In this document: positions 52,205-63,940 of the stretch, piece after piece
How the letters are laid out: the number at the start of each line of letters is the position of its first letter
Position numbering within the stretch: the first letter of the stretch is position 1
From: Saccharina japonica
Lineage: Eukaryota; Sar; Phaeophyceae; Laminariales; Laminariaceae
Assembly (NCBI GenBank): GCA_008828725.1
Contig: MEHQ01002596.1
Location: forward strand, 644,601-708,600
DNA: 64,000 nucleotides
Direction of reading: 5' to 3'
Program-made: the position numbers and the translations under genes
The notes under the pieces: generated by a model
The model's input: the letters and a program-made list of their open reading frames with translations, nothing else
Database searches by the model: none
What the model was told of the DNA's origin: nothing

Positions 52205-54250
52205 TCTCAGGGTGGATCGGGGCGGTCTGTTTTTCCTGAAACTATTTTCTACTCGGTAGTAGAGTTGGGTAGGTGTTGAACCAGGAATGGCATTTTCCTT
52301 AGATACTTTGTTGCTTCCAGTCGACCCCGTCAATTGTTAGAACCAAGTGTGTATTCGCGTTTGATTCCATCGACTCGATCTCAACATTCCCGTCACAACA
52401 GGCCGTAGCCGTCCCATTCAATGTGTGAACTTTGGGTTTACACCACAGCAGTACAGTAGACTTCCTGCCACGATAAGTGGTACCCACCCCCACCCCAGAC
52501 CGTGTGTGTCATACTGCACTTGTTCAATTGCTGACTGCCTTCAGCTGGCTCGGCCTCGCTTCGTTGTGCAGCTCTCCTGTTACCAAGCTCGTACTACCTC
52601 TCGACTTTCTCAGTTCTCGGCGCTCGGTTCCCTCCGTGGCCGCGCCCCCGTCGTTGCGAATATTGGCTCGATTCGAATGAACGTCTTGGACTGCGGAAGC
52701 TGTTCCACACCACCTTATACATGTTGCCTATATTGCTCTCCGTTTGTGGAAGCAACGTTATATATATCGGTCCGATATATCCACGAACTATCTTGTCGGA
52801 TTCCCAGCCCTTTAACGTCATAAACTGTGTTCAGTTCATCGAAAGGAGTTCCTGCCGGCGATTGGCTCAATGATCCCCCAACTCGGAAGAAGTGCACCGT
52901 ATGCTGGTTGTCCTCTTGGTTGGGCGCCTCGGTTACAGTCGTAGCGGCCGCTATCTTGGCGAGTGCAGGCCTTCAGAGCACCAAGACCTTCGATAATCTT
53001 AGGGTCATGTCCGGTGGTACCACATTGTCGCCGTGCGTCCGAGCGAGGTCAAGGCGCGTAGGTCACCACGGTCCCGTCGTACGGGAAGCTTCCTTCGGTA
53101 CTGTGCTAATCGGGGAATTAGGAGCCCCGCCCGTGTCAGGAGCATCTGTTGTTTCAGCGTAGGACGTTGAGGACCATCTTGTCTACGGCGTCCTGCTCCG
53201 TCAGCTCTTCCTGCGCGTTCGAACTGGGGACCGCACAGCATTTTATTGCGCAGGTGGTTGTCTCGGTCACCCTGTTGACGTATGAAGAGTGTCTGATGCA
53301 CGATTGGAATGTAGTCCTGCACATTGGAAAATGCGCTCATGGGAAACTATCCGCCGCGCCTGTGCATCCCTCGTCCTCTTCTTATAATCCTGACAAGCAC
53401 CGACAACCCGCAGCGACCAATACCACACAATATGATGCATAGTATTTGTCTATATCCTTTGGGTGGGTTACGGCTTTCGGCTGAGGGCCTACCTCTTGTC
53501 TGTCGCCCCTCTGTGGGTGGCTCGTTGCTACGCTACGTTCGTTGCTACGCTACGTTCCAAAAAACAGTAAGCTTTGCGATCGTGCACCTACGCCACTCCT
53601 ATCGCCCACCCCTTAGTTCATGTTTATTAGGTAGAAGCTGCACCGGGCTAGCTCGAATTTGCGGTAGAGTTTGAATATCCCGTGTATCCCTAGATTTCAA
53701 CACCTCGTACACGTGACAACCGACCCGCCAGCGTCCTAATGTATGAACGAAAGGTACTGCCGATAGCGGAGCTCTGACACGCGTCCGTCAGCAATGTTTT
53801 CCTTCGGAAAGAATGTCGCTCCGAGACAGATGCCACTGTTTCGTCTGCAGTTACTGGGCACATTCACATCACCAGCTGACGTGGTGCTCTTCCACAGCCC
53901 CCTCGTAACACGGTAAATAGCTCGAGAGCCAACGCGGCCTGCTCACTGGGGCATGCCCCTAGCGCCTCTCTTCCGCTATCAGCATCCCGTATCTTTTCGT
54001 TGCGGTAATCTCCTCGGGCGGTACGTACCAGATATTCTGTTTGGTACGCGACACAGCAAAGCACGTGCCATACCCGCGTAAATATTGTCGTAAGTCTCGA
54101 GGATATCCGTGGTAAACTTGGTGACGCAACCAAACCGCCGTGATGCAAGGCCACCGGCCCAAGGGCGTCCTGGGCAGCCGCTGTACGCCGGCAGCTGGTT
54201 TGGGGGCATGGTTCCGACTGTCCATGGCTTCCGCTTGTTGCCTACCCGAA
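52205..54250. other. no recognised gene
   Basis: A 111-residue + frame (52827-53162) with a hydrophobic stretch and a 128-residue - frame (53979-54365) are the longest candidates. Neither shows a known domain or good splice context. An imperfect repeat of CGTTGCTACGCTACGTTC occurs at 53520-53560. Confidence 0.35.
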
Positions 54251-54720
54251 ATACTAGTCCCCACCCTAGCCTCAGCCCCAACCTCCGCTCAAACCCCAGC
54301 CACAGCTCCTTGCTCGGCCCCCGCCGCAACCCCAACCCAAGCCCCAGCCAAAGCTCCAGCTCCAACCCTCCCGCAAGCCCTCGTCGCAGCCCAAGCTCCA
54401 GTTCCGGTTCAAACTCCAGCCTAGTTAACTCAATTATCTCCCAAAGTTGTAATCAGGGTTACCATCTCACTCGGGTGATTCAGCGATGTTGACCCTGAGC
54501 TGAGCGTGGTCATCCGACTTGCTTATAAGCCCACGCCCCAGTCGCCAAACCAATTCCAGTTCGTTGCCCCGTCCTACCCCCAATTCTAGCCATTACCAAA
54601 TCACAAGCCCAAGCTCCAACTCCAGCTCTAGTCCCAGCCCCGCCTGCAATCTTGGGCCTAGCTCCAGCTCACGAAGCAGCCTCGGTCCCGATCCAAGCCC
54701 CAGCCCCAACCTCAGCCTAT
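54251..54720 (+). repeat. AGCCCC-type hexamer tract H1
   Basis: Degenerate (AGCCCC/AGCTCC/AACCCC)n, C-rich on the + strand, interrupted at about 54423-54526. Frames read as Pro/Ser on + and Leu/Gly on -. Confidence 0.85.
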
Positions 54721-55037
54721 GGACTGCCCACCGGCTGCTACGATAGCTCCTTGGCATACCCATCGGGGTAGCCCATGGGTTGTCGGAGAGAGAGAGGGAG
54801 GGAGGGACAGAGGGATAGACGGAGGAACAGACTGACGGATGGGCTGCCCATGGGTGACCTCTGGGTACTCCATGGGTACCCCGTGGGTAGTCCATGGGTA
54901 GCCCATGGGCATCTGATGGGCAGCCCAGGTCTAGCCCATGGCCATTCCATGGGCGCCTCACCGAGCTTTGGTAGCAGTCCGTGTGCAGTCCACGGGTAGC
55001 CCATGGCCCATGGGTACCCAATGGGAACCCCATGGTC

Positions 55038-55838
55038 TATGGGTACCCCATGAGTAGCCCCTGGGTAGCCCATGAGAATCCCATTGGGATCCCTAGGATT
55101 ATGGTGGAAGCCCGTGGGTAGCTCATGGCTAGCCCATGGGTGGACTATGGGCAGACCATGGGTAGCCCATGGGCAACCCATGGACACCCCATGAGGTTGT
55201 GATGGCAGCCCGAGGGCAGTCCACGGGTGCTTCATTGGTGTCCAATAGAAGTAGCCCATGGATTACCTATATGTGGCCCATGGGTAGCCGGTAGTTAGCC
55301 CATGGACACTCCATAGGCATTCCATGGGGATCCTATGGGGTTTTTGTGGTAGCCCGTGGGAACCCACGCGTACCCCATTGGTGGCCCATGGAGGCGACCC
55401 ATGGATAAGCCATGGGCGGGTGCTACGATAGAGGTAGCAGGTTATGGGTACCCCATGAGTAGTCCCTGGGTAGCCCATGGGAATCCCATTGGGGCCCCTA
55501 GGATTCTGGTGAAAGCCCGTGGGTAACTCATGGCTAGCCCATGGGTGGACCATGGCAAGCCCATAGGCGACCCATGGACACCCCATGAGGTTGTGGTGGC
55601 AGCCCGAGGGTAGTCCACGGGTGCTTCATGGGTGTCCAATAGAAGTAGCCCATGGATTGCCTATATGTGGCCCATGGGTAGCCGGTAGTTAGCCCATGGA
55701 CACTCCGTAGGCATTCCATGGGGATCCTATGGGGTTTTTGTGGGAGCCCGTGGGAGCCCACGCGTACGACCCCATTGGTGGCCCATGGAGGCGACCCATG
55801 GATAAGCCATGGACGGGTGCTACGATAGAGGTAGCAGG
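55038..55838. repeat. ~400-bp segmental tandem duplication inside P1
   Basis: 55038-55441 and 55442-55838 match at an offset of 397-404 bp. Both end in GGTGCTACGATAGAGGTAGC, the first bases of the family A MITE. Only the second copy continues into the full MITE. Confidence 0.75.
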
Positions 55839-56067
55839 TTTTGGCCGAAATGTTTTCTGAATAATCACGGGGCACCTAAACCCAAAATCGACAGACATTC
55901 ATTACCGCATTATGTGTAATTTTGTACTTGGGGCCATGAGATGTTTCGTCGGGTAGCACTTTTATTTCCCTTTAAAATCATTTGTTTGGGTAAGTTACTG
56001 TTGGTGTGGAGCTCCGCAAGTGAGGAGCCTCAGAAACAACCTGGTGCACCTCTATCGTAGCACGCGT
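55813..56067 (+). mobile_element. MITE family A, copy inside array P1
   Basis: Ends ACGGGTGCTACGATAGAGGT and, inverted, ACGCGTGCTACGATAGAGGT. Direct repeats CCATGG flank it (55807-55812, 56068-56073). These fit the family's 6-bp duplication, although CCATGG is common in the array. Confidence 0.85.
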
Positions 56068-57418
56068 CCATGGGTGGTCCATCAGTACCCTATGAGTACT
56101 CCATGTGTAACCCGTAGGTAGCCTATGGGTATTCCATGGGTGGACCATGGGTAACCCGAGGCTAGCCCATGGGGAGCCCATGGGCATTCCATGAGCATGC
56201 CATGGGGTTTTGGTGGCAACCCGTGGACCCATGAGTAGACTATGGAGGCAGCCCATGGATTGCCCATGGTTTTCCCATGGGCGACGAATGGATACCCCAT
56301 GGGTAGCCTGTAGCCTGTAAGTATCCCATGGACATTAAAATGGGCAGCCCACGTCTATCCATGGACATACCATGGGCATCCCATGGGCGCCCCATGGGGT
56401 TTACGTGGCAGCCCATGGGTGTCATAGCCCACGGGTAGCCCAAGGGTAACCCATGGGAGTAGCCCATGAGCAGCCCATGACTTTCTCATGGGTGGCCCAT
56501 GGATAGCCCATCGGCATCCCATGGGCAGGCCATGGACAGCCCATGTCTAGCCTATGATCATCCCATGGGTTTCCCATGGGGTTTTGGTTCATACCCGTGA
56601 AAAATGCAAAGAGAGTCTTTGGGTGGTTTATTGGGGTAGCTATGGTTAGACCGTGGGTGCCCATAGGTGTCCTATGGATAGCCCGTGGGTAGCCCATTGG
56701 TAGCCCATGGGCATCCTATGGGGATCCTATGGTCATCCCATAGCTATCCTGTGGGCATCCCATGGCCCACCACTAGAAAATCGTGGGATGCCCAAAGGAT
56801 ACCCATGGGCTACCCATTGGGGGCCGCACGAGATGTCTATGAGATACCCATCGGAGAACCATGGTTAACACATGGCCTATGCATGGGCAATCTATATGCC
56901 ACTCCCACGGGCCACACATGGGCTACCAGTGGGCTAACTATGGGCGTCCCATGGATAGCCCCCATGGGCATCTCGTGGGTAGCACATGGGCATCCCAGGG
57001 ATAGCCCATGGGCGTCCCATGGGAAGCCCATAGGAACCCCAAGCGTATCCCATAGGCATCTCGTGGATATCCTATTGGCATCCCATTTATCCATGGGCAT
57101 CTAATGGCCACCGCACGGCCATCCAGTCCGTGGGCCCCCCGTGGCCATCCTATGACCATCTCATGAAAATCCCATAGATATGGCCCATGACGGTAACACA
57201 TGGGTAGCCCTTGAGATTCCAGTTGTGGCCCATGGGTTGCTCACGCGTATCCCACGAGCGGTCCATAGGTGGCCCATGAGGGTAGCACATGGGTAGCCCA
57301 TGGGCATCCCATGGGTATACCCCACGGGTAACCCATAGGTATAGCCCATGGGTCACCCATGACATTGTGTCCCATGGGATGACCATGGAGGTTAATCAAA
57401 AATATTTGTGACATGCAT

Positions 57419-58065
57419 CGCCCGACCCAGTCCCAGCCCCTGACGCAGCCCCAGCCCAACCCCCAGCTCCAGGTCAGGGCCCTTTTCAGCTCCAGCCCCA
57501 GCCCAGCTACGATCTCAACCCTGGCTCTGGTCCCGGTCCCTGCCCCAGTGTCTGCCCTAGCCTCAGTCGTAGCCCCGATCCAAGTCGCAGCCCGAGCCAC
57601 ACCCCAAGCCCCTCCCCAAGCCCCACTACCGAGGCCCAGCTCTAATCCAAGCCCCAGTTCCAGCTCCAGCCCTAGCCTAAGCACCATTCCCGATCCAAAC
57701 CCCAGCCCCAGCCTCAGCCCCATCCTCGGTCCAAGCCCCAGCCCCAGCCCCAGCCCCAGTCATAGCCCCAGCCACAGCCCCAGCCCAAGCCATAGCCCCA
57801 GCCCCAGCTCCAACCCCATATCCAGCTTACGCCCAAGCACCAGTGCCGATCCAAGCTCCAGGTTCACCTCCAGCCCCAGCCCCAGCCCCAGTTATTGCTC
57901 CAGTCCTAGTTCAAGTTCTAGCCCTTATCCAAGCCCTACCCATAACTCCAGCCTCCTCCCCGCCTCCGGTACAAGCCACAGTTCGAGTCTCCGCCTGAAC
58001 CCCAGTCCGAGCTCCATCAGCCTCAGCCCAGCCCTGGCCCCAGCCCAATCCGTGACCTACGTTAT
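57419..58065 (+). repeat. AGCCCC hexamer tract H2
   Basis: C-rich on +, flanked on both sides by inverted ~50-bp linkers (57361-57412 and 58060-58110) that share ATTTTTGAT and ATCCCNTGGGACACAAT. Confidence 0.85.
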
Positions 58066-58074
58066 TTGTATTTT

Positions 58075-61000
58075 TGATGAATTTCCAAGGGCATCCCGTG
58101 GGACACAATACCCTTGCGCGACCCACGGACGACCCATAGGCGACCCACGAGCGACCCATGGGCGCCCCGCGAACAACCCACGGGCAACCCATAGACGCCC
58201 TACGGACAACCCATGAGCGACTAACGGGAAACCCACGTACACCACACGGACAACCCACGGACAGTTCATGGGCGACTCACAGACAACACACGGGCGACCC
58301 ATGGGTGGTCCACGTAGACCCCACAGGCGACCCACAAACAAGCCACGGACACCCCATCGGCAAAACCACCGACAAACCCAGGGGCAACCCACGGACATCC
58401 CGCGACCGACACACGGATACGCCATGAGCAATCCATGGCACTCCACGGGCGACCCACGAACACCCCACAAGCGAACCACGGACAAACCATGGGCGCTTCA
58501 CGGACACCCCATTCGTAACCCACGGAACATCCTTGGAAAACTCATGAGCGACCCACGTACACCCCACGGGTGACACACGGACACCCCACAGGCGACCCAC
58601 GAAAACCCCGTGGGCGCTCCACGGACAGCCCACTGGCGATGCATGGGCGCCTCGGGTACACCCTACTAGCGACGCATGGATGCCTCGCCTGCACTCCAAG
58701 TACCCCCCATGGGCGCCCTACGTACAATCGATGGACGCCCGACGTACCTCCCACGGATAACCCATGGGCACCCCGCGTACATACCACAGAAAAACCATGG
58801 GCAACTCGCGGACACCCCACGAGCGATCCACGGACACCCCATTGGCGACCCACGGGCACCCCATGGGCAACCCACGGGCAACGCATGGGCACTCCATGTC
58901 TCCATGTACACCCAACGGACACCCCATGGGCGCCGCATGTATACCCAACGGGCGCCCCACGTACACCCCACGGGTGACGCACGTACACCTCACCGGTTCC
59001 CCATGGACAACCCAAGGGCGCTCCACGGACACCCCGCAGGCGACCCACGGACACGCCGCGGGCGACCCACGGAATACTCGCGGACACCCCACCGGCACCC
59101 CACGTATACCCCACATGCGACCGATGGAACACCCATGCACATGACCCACGGACACCCCATGGTCGCCCCATGTACATATACCCTACGGACAACCCATGAT
59201 GCCTCATGTACGCCCCACGGGCGCTCTACGCACACCCACGCGTGCGGTGTACGTGGGATGCCCATGGGGTGTACGTGGGGTGTACGTGGGTATCGTCTGT
59301 GGGTTGCCAATAGAATGTACGTGGCGCGCCCATAGTTCGCCCGTGGGGTGTACGAGGGACGCTCGTGGGTCGCCCGTGGTGTGTCCGCGGGTTGCCGGTG
59401 GTTTGTCCGTGGGGTGTCCTTGGGTCCCCCGTGGGGTATACGTGGGGCACCCATGGTTCGCCCGTGGGGTGTGTACGGAGCCCCCGTGGGTTGTCCGTGG
59501 TTGGCCCGTCAGGTGCCCGTGGGTAGTCCATTGGGTGTCCGTGGATGTTCCTTGGGGTGTCCATGGGGTGTCCGTGCGGCGCCCGTGCAATGTCCGTGAG
59601 TCACCTGTGGGATGTATATCGGTCGACCGTGGGGTGTCCGTGGGGGTCCCGTGGTTCGGGTGTCCGTGGATTTTCAACGGGTTGTCCGTGGGACGCAGTC
59701 CGTGGGGCGACCCATGGGTACCCCAAGTAGACCCCAAGGACGATCCACGAACAATCCATGTGCGCCCCACGGACACCCAAGCTCCAGTGACTCACGGACA
59801 CAACGCGAGCGATCCACGGACACCCCATGGGTGACCCACGATAAACTCCACCGGTGACCCACGGCCACCCCGCCACCGACCCACGGACACGCCAAAGGCG
59901 ACCCATATCACCCCACGAGCGACCCACGAACACCCCGCAAGCAATCCACGGGCGCCCCACGGACAAACCATGGGTGCCCCACAGAAACCCCAGGGTGATC
60001 CACGGAACACGCCCGGACAACCTATGGGCACCTCACGTAGCGCCGCACATGCACTCCATGGGAATCCCAGGGCACCCCACGTACACCCCATGTACACCCC
60101 ACAGACACGCTCAGGGACGCCCCACATACCCCCCATGGGCGACCAAAGGGCGCTCCACGTACATCCCGCTGGCGCCCCATGGGCGTCTCACGTACAACCC
60201 GTGGGCGACCCGCAGACAGGCCACGGACGATGCATGAGCACCCCGCGTACACCTCACGGGCGACCCATGGGTGGCCCCCGGACACCGGATGGGCGAGACA
60301 CGGACAACTCACGGGCTATCCACGGACGCCCCTCGGGCGTCCCACAGACAACCCATGGGCGCACCCCACAGAAACCCCATGGGCGCCACACGTGCACCCA
60401 ACGTACACCTCACTGGCGCCCCACGGCTAACCCATGGGCGCCCCACGGGTATCTCACGGGCGACACACGGACACCCCACAGGCGACCCACGCACACCACA
60501 TGGGCGCCCCATCAACACCCCATAGGAGACCCACGGACAACTCACGGGCAACCCACGGATAACCCATGGGCGCTCCATATACACCGCATGGGCGCTACAC
60601 GTACACCCAACGGGCGCCCCACGTACAGCCCACGGGTGACCCATGTACACCTCACTGATGCCCCATGGACAACCCAAGGGCGTTCCATGGATACCCCACA
60701 GGGAACCCACGGACACCCCACGAGCGACCCACGGAGCACTCGCGGACACGCCACCGGCGCCCCACGTATACCTCACATGTGACCCAGGGACACCCCATGG
60801 GTAACCCACGGAACGCCCATGCACACGTTCCACGGACACCCCATGGTCGCCCCATGTACACCCCACGGACAACCCCTTGATACCCCACGGACGCCCCACG
60901 GGCACTCTATGCACACCCACACTTGCGGTGTACGTAGGGCGCCCATGGGGTCTCCGTGGGGTGTGGGCGTCGTCTGTGGGTTGCCCGTAGAATGTACGGG

Positions 61001-61640
61001 GCGCGCCCATGTTCGCCCGTGGGGTGTACGCGGGGCGCTCGTGAGTCGCCCGTGGGGTGTCCGTGGGTCCCCCATTGGGTGTCCCTTGGATCGCCCGTGG
61101 GGTGTCCGCCGGTTGCCGGTGGTTTATCCGTGGGGCGCCCGTGGGGCGCCCGTGGGGTATACGTGGGGCGCCCATGGTTCACCCGTCGGGTGTACATGGG
61201 GCGCCCGTGGGTTGTCCGTGGTTAGCCCGTCGGGTGCCCGTGGGTAGTCCATGGGGTGTCCGTGGATGTTCCTTGGGTCGCCCATGGGGTGTCCGTGGGT
61301 GGCCCGTGCGGTGTCTGTGAATCACCTGTGGGATGTACATGGGGCGTCCGTGGGGCCCGCGGGGTCCCATGGGGTGTCCGTGGGTGGCCCGTGCGGTGTC
61401 CGTGAATCACCTGTGGGGTGTACATGGGGTGTCCGTGGGGTCCGCGGGGGTTCTGTGGTTCGCCCATGAGCTGTCCGTGGGTCGTGCGTGGGATCGCCTG
61501 TGGATCTTTCGTGGGTCGTCCGTGGGACGCAGTCCGTGGGACGCGCATGGGTGTCCCGTGTATCGTCCGTGGGATGCACGTAGGGCGACCATGGGTCGCT
61601 CGTGGGACGCCCGTGAGTTACCCCTGGGTTGCCCATGAAA
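58075..61640. repeat. CCCACGGG/CCCATGGG array P2 with strand switches
   Basis: Units of about 12 bp (CGACCCACGGACACCCCATGGG style). CCCACGG orientation on + runs 58.08-59.22, CCGTGGG 59.23-59.69, CCCACGG 59.70-60.91 and CCGTGGG 60.92-61.64. The switch points are sharp (for example CACGCGTGCGGTGTACGTGGG at about 59230). Frames of 100-290 residues on both strands are artefacts. Confidence 0.9.
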
Positions 61641-61679
61641 AGTTCCTGAAATGCACCAAATATTACCCATGCAAGTGTA

Positions 61680-62285
61680 AACAATAACACCAATCGTCGC
61701 CCAAGCCCCACCCCCAGCACCAGCCACCGCACCGCCCCTAGCCCCTGCCCGTGCCCAAGGCCCACCTCCAGCCTCAGGCCCAGCCCCGGCTCCCGCTCCG
61801 GGCCCTGCTCCAGTCGCATCCTCGAGCACAACCCGAGTCCGAGCCCCCGCCTCAGCCTTAGCCCCAACCCGAGCTTCGGCCCCAGCCACAGCCACAGTCG
61901 AAGTTGCAGCTGCAGCCACAGCCCACGTCACAGCCCTAGCCGCAGCTATACTCCCAGCCCCAGCCCCAGCCCCAGCCCCAACGTCAGCCCTGGTCCACGT
62001 ACCTATCCCAATCCAAGCCCCAGCCAAACCCCCAGCCCCATACCTGGTGCTCAGTTCCAGCCCGACCTTCAGCCCAAGCCCCAGACACAGTCGCAGCCGC
62101 AGACACAGCCACAACCACAGCCACCGCTTAAGCACGCCACAGCCACAGACAAAGCCACAGACACAGCCAGTCCCAGCCTCAGCCCTTGCCCACGTACCAG
62201 CCCCAATCCAAGCCCCAGCCATAATACCCCCAGCCCCACAACCGATGCAAGCCCCAACCCCACCCCTCCGACAACTGACAGTATT
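61680..62285 (+). repeat. AGCCCC hexamer tract H3
   Basis: C-rich on +, again flanked by AT-rich inverted linkers (about 61634-61676 and 62288-62330) sharing GCATTTC and CATGGGC motifs. Confidence 0.85.
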
Positions 62286-62314
62286 TTTCTTCTGTATGGG
62301 TACTTTGCCGCGCA

Positions 62315-63370
62315 TTTCGTGAGCATCTCAATGGCGACCCACGCACTACCCATGGGTGCCCCACGGGCGACTCATGGGCGACCCGTGGGCGCCCTACGGA
62401 CAAACCATGGCCGGCCCACGGGCAACCCACGGGCGACCCACGGACACCCCAACGACCAATGGGTGCCACAAGTACACCCGACGGGCACCCCTCAGACACC
62501 CTAGGGGCGACCCACGGACAACCCATAACATTGTGTTTGGATTTCCATGGGCCTCCCATGGGACACGATGCCCATCGACACCCCACGGGCGACCCATGGG
62601 CGCCCCACGGACAACCCACGGGCACCCCATGGGCGACCCATGGGTACCCCACGTATACCCCACGGGTGGCTTACAAAAATGTCATAGGCGACCCACGAAC
62701 ACTTTACGTGTGATGCACGGACAACCCGCGGGTCATCCACGGGCGACCCACGGGCGACCCATGCGTGCCCCACGTACACTCCGCGGGCAACCCACGGACA
62801 ACGCATGGGCGACTCACGGGCACCCAGCGAGCGACACACAGACACCACACGGACGACTCACGGACACGCCACGAGCGACCCATCGGCGGCCCACGAACAC
62901 GGCACGGGTGACCTGCGCGATGCATCAGTGGGGTGTCCCTGGGGCGCTCGTGGGGTGCCCGTCCCACGAAACGTTCGTGAGTCGCCCGTGAGGTGTACGT
63001 GAGGCGCGCATGGGCCGCTCATGAAGTGTTCCGTGCGTCACCCGCGCGGTGACCGAGGGCTGTCCGTGGGGCGCTCATGGGTTGTTCGTGGGTCACCCGT
63101 GGGGTGTCCGTGGTTCATGAATGAGTTGTCAGTGGGGTGTATAAGTGTGTGCCCATGGGTCACCCGTGAGTGTACGTAGGGCGCCCGTGGGTCGTTCGTG
63201 GGACACCCGTAGGTTATTCTTGGGTTGTCCGTGAGTTGCAGTCCGTGGTAGGCCCATGGGTTGCCCCCGAACCGCCCGTGGGTTGTCCGCGGAGTGTCCA
63301 TGGATTCCCTTGGGGCGCCCATGGGCCGCCCGTGGATCGCCCACAAAATGCCCATGAAATGTGCAAAACA
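62315..63370. repeat. CCCACGGG/CCCATGGG array P3 with one strand switch
   Basis: CCCACGG orientation to about 62930, then CCGTGGG orientation to 63370. Same 12-bp unit as P2. Confidence 0.9.
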
Positions 63371-63424
63371 AAATGCATACAAAAGTATAATAATGCAAGT
63401 CGTCGGTTCCGGTCGTCACCCATG

Positions 63425-63700
63425 CCTCTGTCACAGGTCCAGCCACAGCCACGTCCCTTGCCTAACCTCGCCTCGATCCCAGCCCAAGTCCCGGCCGGAG
63501 CCCCACGCCACAGCCACAGCCACAACCACAGCCACAATCCAAATACCTCCATGCCTAACCCCCTGCCCAAGTCGCAGCCCCAACCGCGGCAGCGCCCCTA
63601 GCCCCGGACTCAGCCCCAGCCCCGTCCAGTCTCAGCTCCTGCCTCAGATGGGAACCCAGACACTGCTTCGATCCTAGTCCCAGCCCCGTCTTCCTGTGCG
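63425..63700 (+). repeat. AGCCCC/AGCCAC hexamer tract H4
   Basis: C-rich on +. The linker on its left (63330-63400) resembles, inverted, those beside H3. Confidence 0.8.
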
Positions 63701-63940
63701 CAGTTTTCCATGGGGAAAAATGGCGGTGCGAAAACGCTCTGTAAACTTCGCGGGATGAAATAACGACGTACAGCGCAGCCGCCCGGCACGACGATCCCGG
63801 CGAGGGACCGTGCGGCGTCAATTTTCCCTTATCGTAGCCTGTCGAACAGCATTATGTCAAGACAACTGCGTGAAAATAACGCGGGACATTCGCGAAAAGG
63901 CGTGGTGGCCGATGTTTTTGTTTCCATGTTTCTGCGGCAG

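Larger units (their letters stand above)
54735..57400. repeat. CCCATGGG palindrome array P1
   Basis: GTAGCCCATGGG-type units of about 12 bp repeat for 2.7 kb, with mutations and local orientation changes (for example 56760-56960, where CCCATGGGCTAC predominates). A MITE A copy interrupts it at 55813-56067. All long frames inside are artefacts of the 12-bp (four-codon) period. Confidence 0.9.

Noticed and set aside
53864..54365. Overlapping minus-strand frames of 96-128 residues
   Set aside because: Possibly a decayed transposon protein, but no motif could be named and part is hexamer repeat.
54735..63370. CRISPR-like regular repeats
   Set aside because: Units are about 12 bp, degenerate and without unique spacers; the context is eukaryotic.
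57413..63677. Very long frames (up to about 300 residues) on both strands, Pro/Ser, Leu/Gly or His/Gly/Pro/Trp-rich
   Set aside because: They follow directly from 6- and 12-bp repeat periods, which keep frames open on both strands. There are no starts, splice sites or non-repetitive segments.
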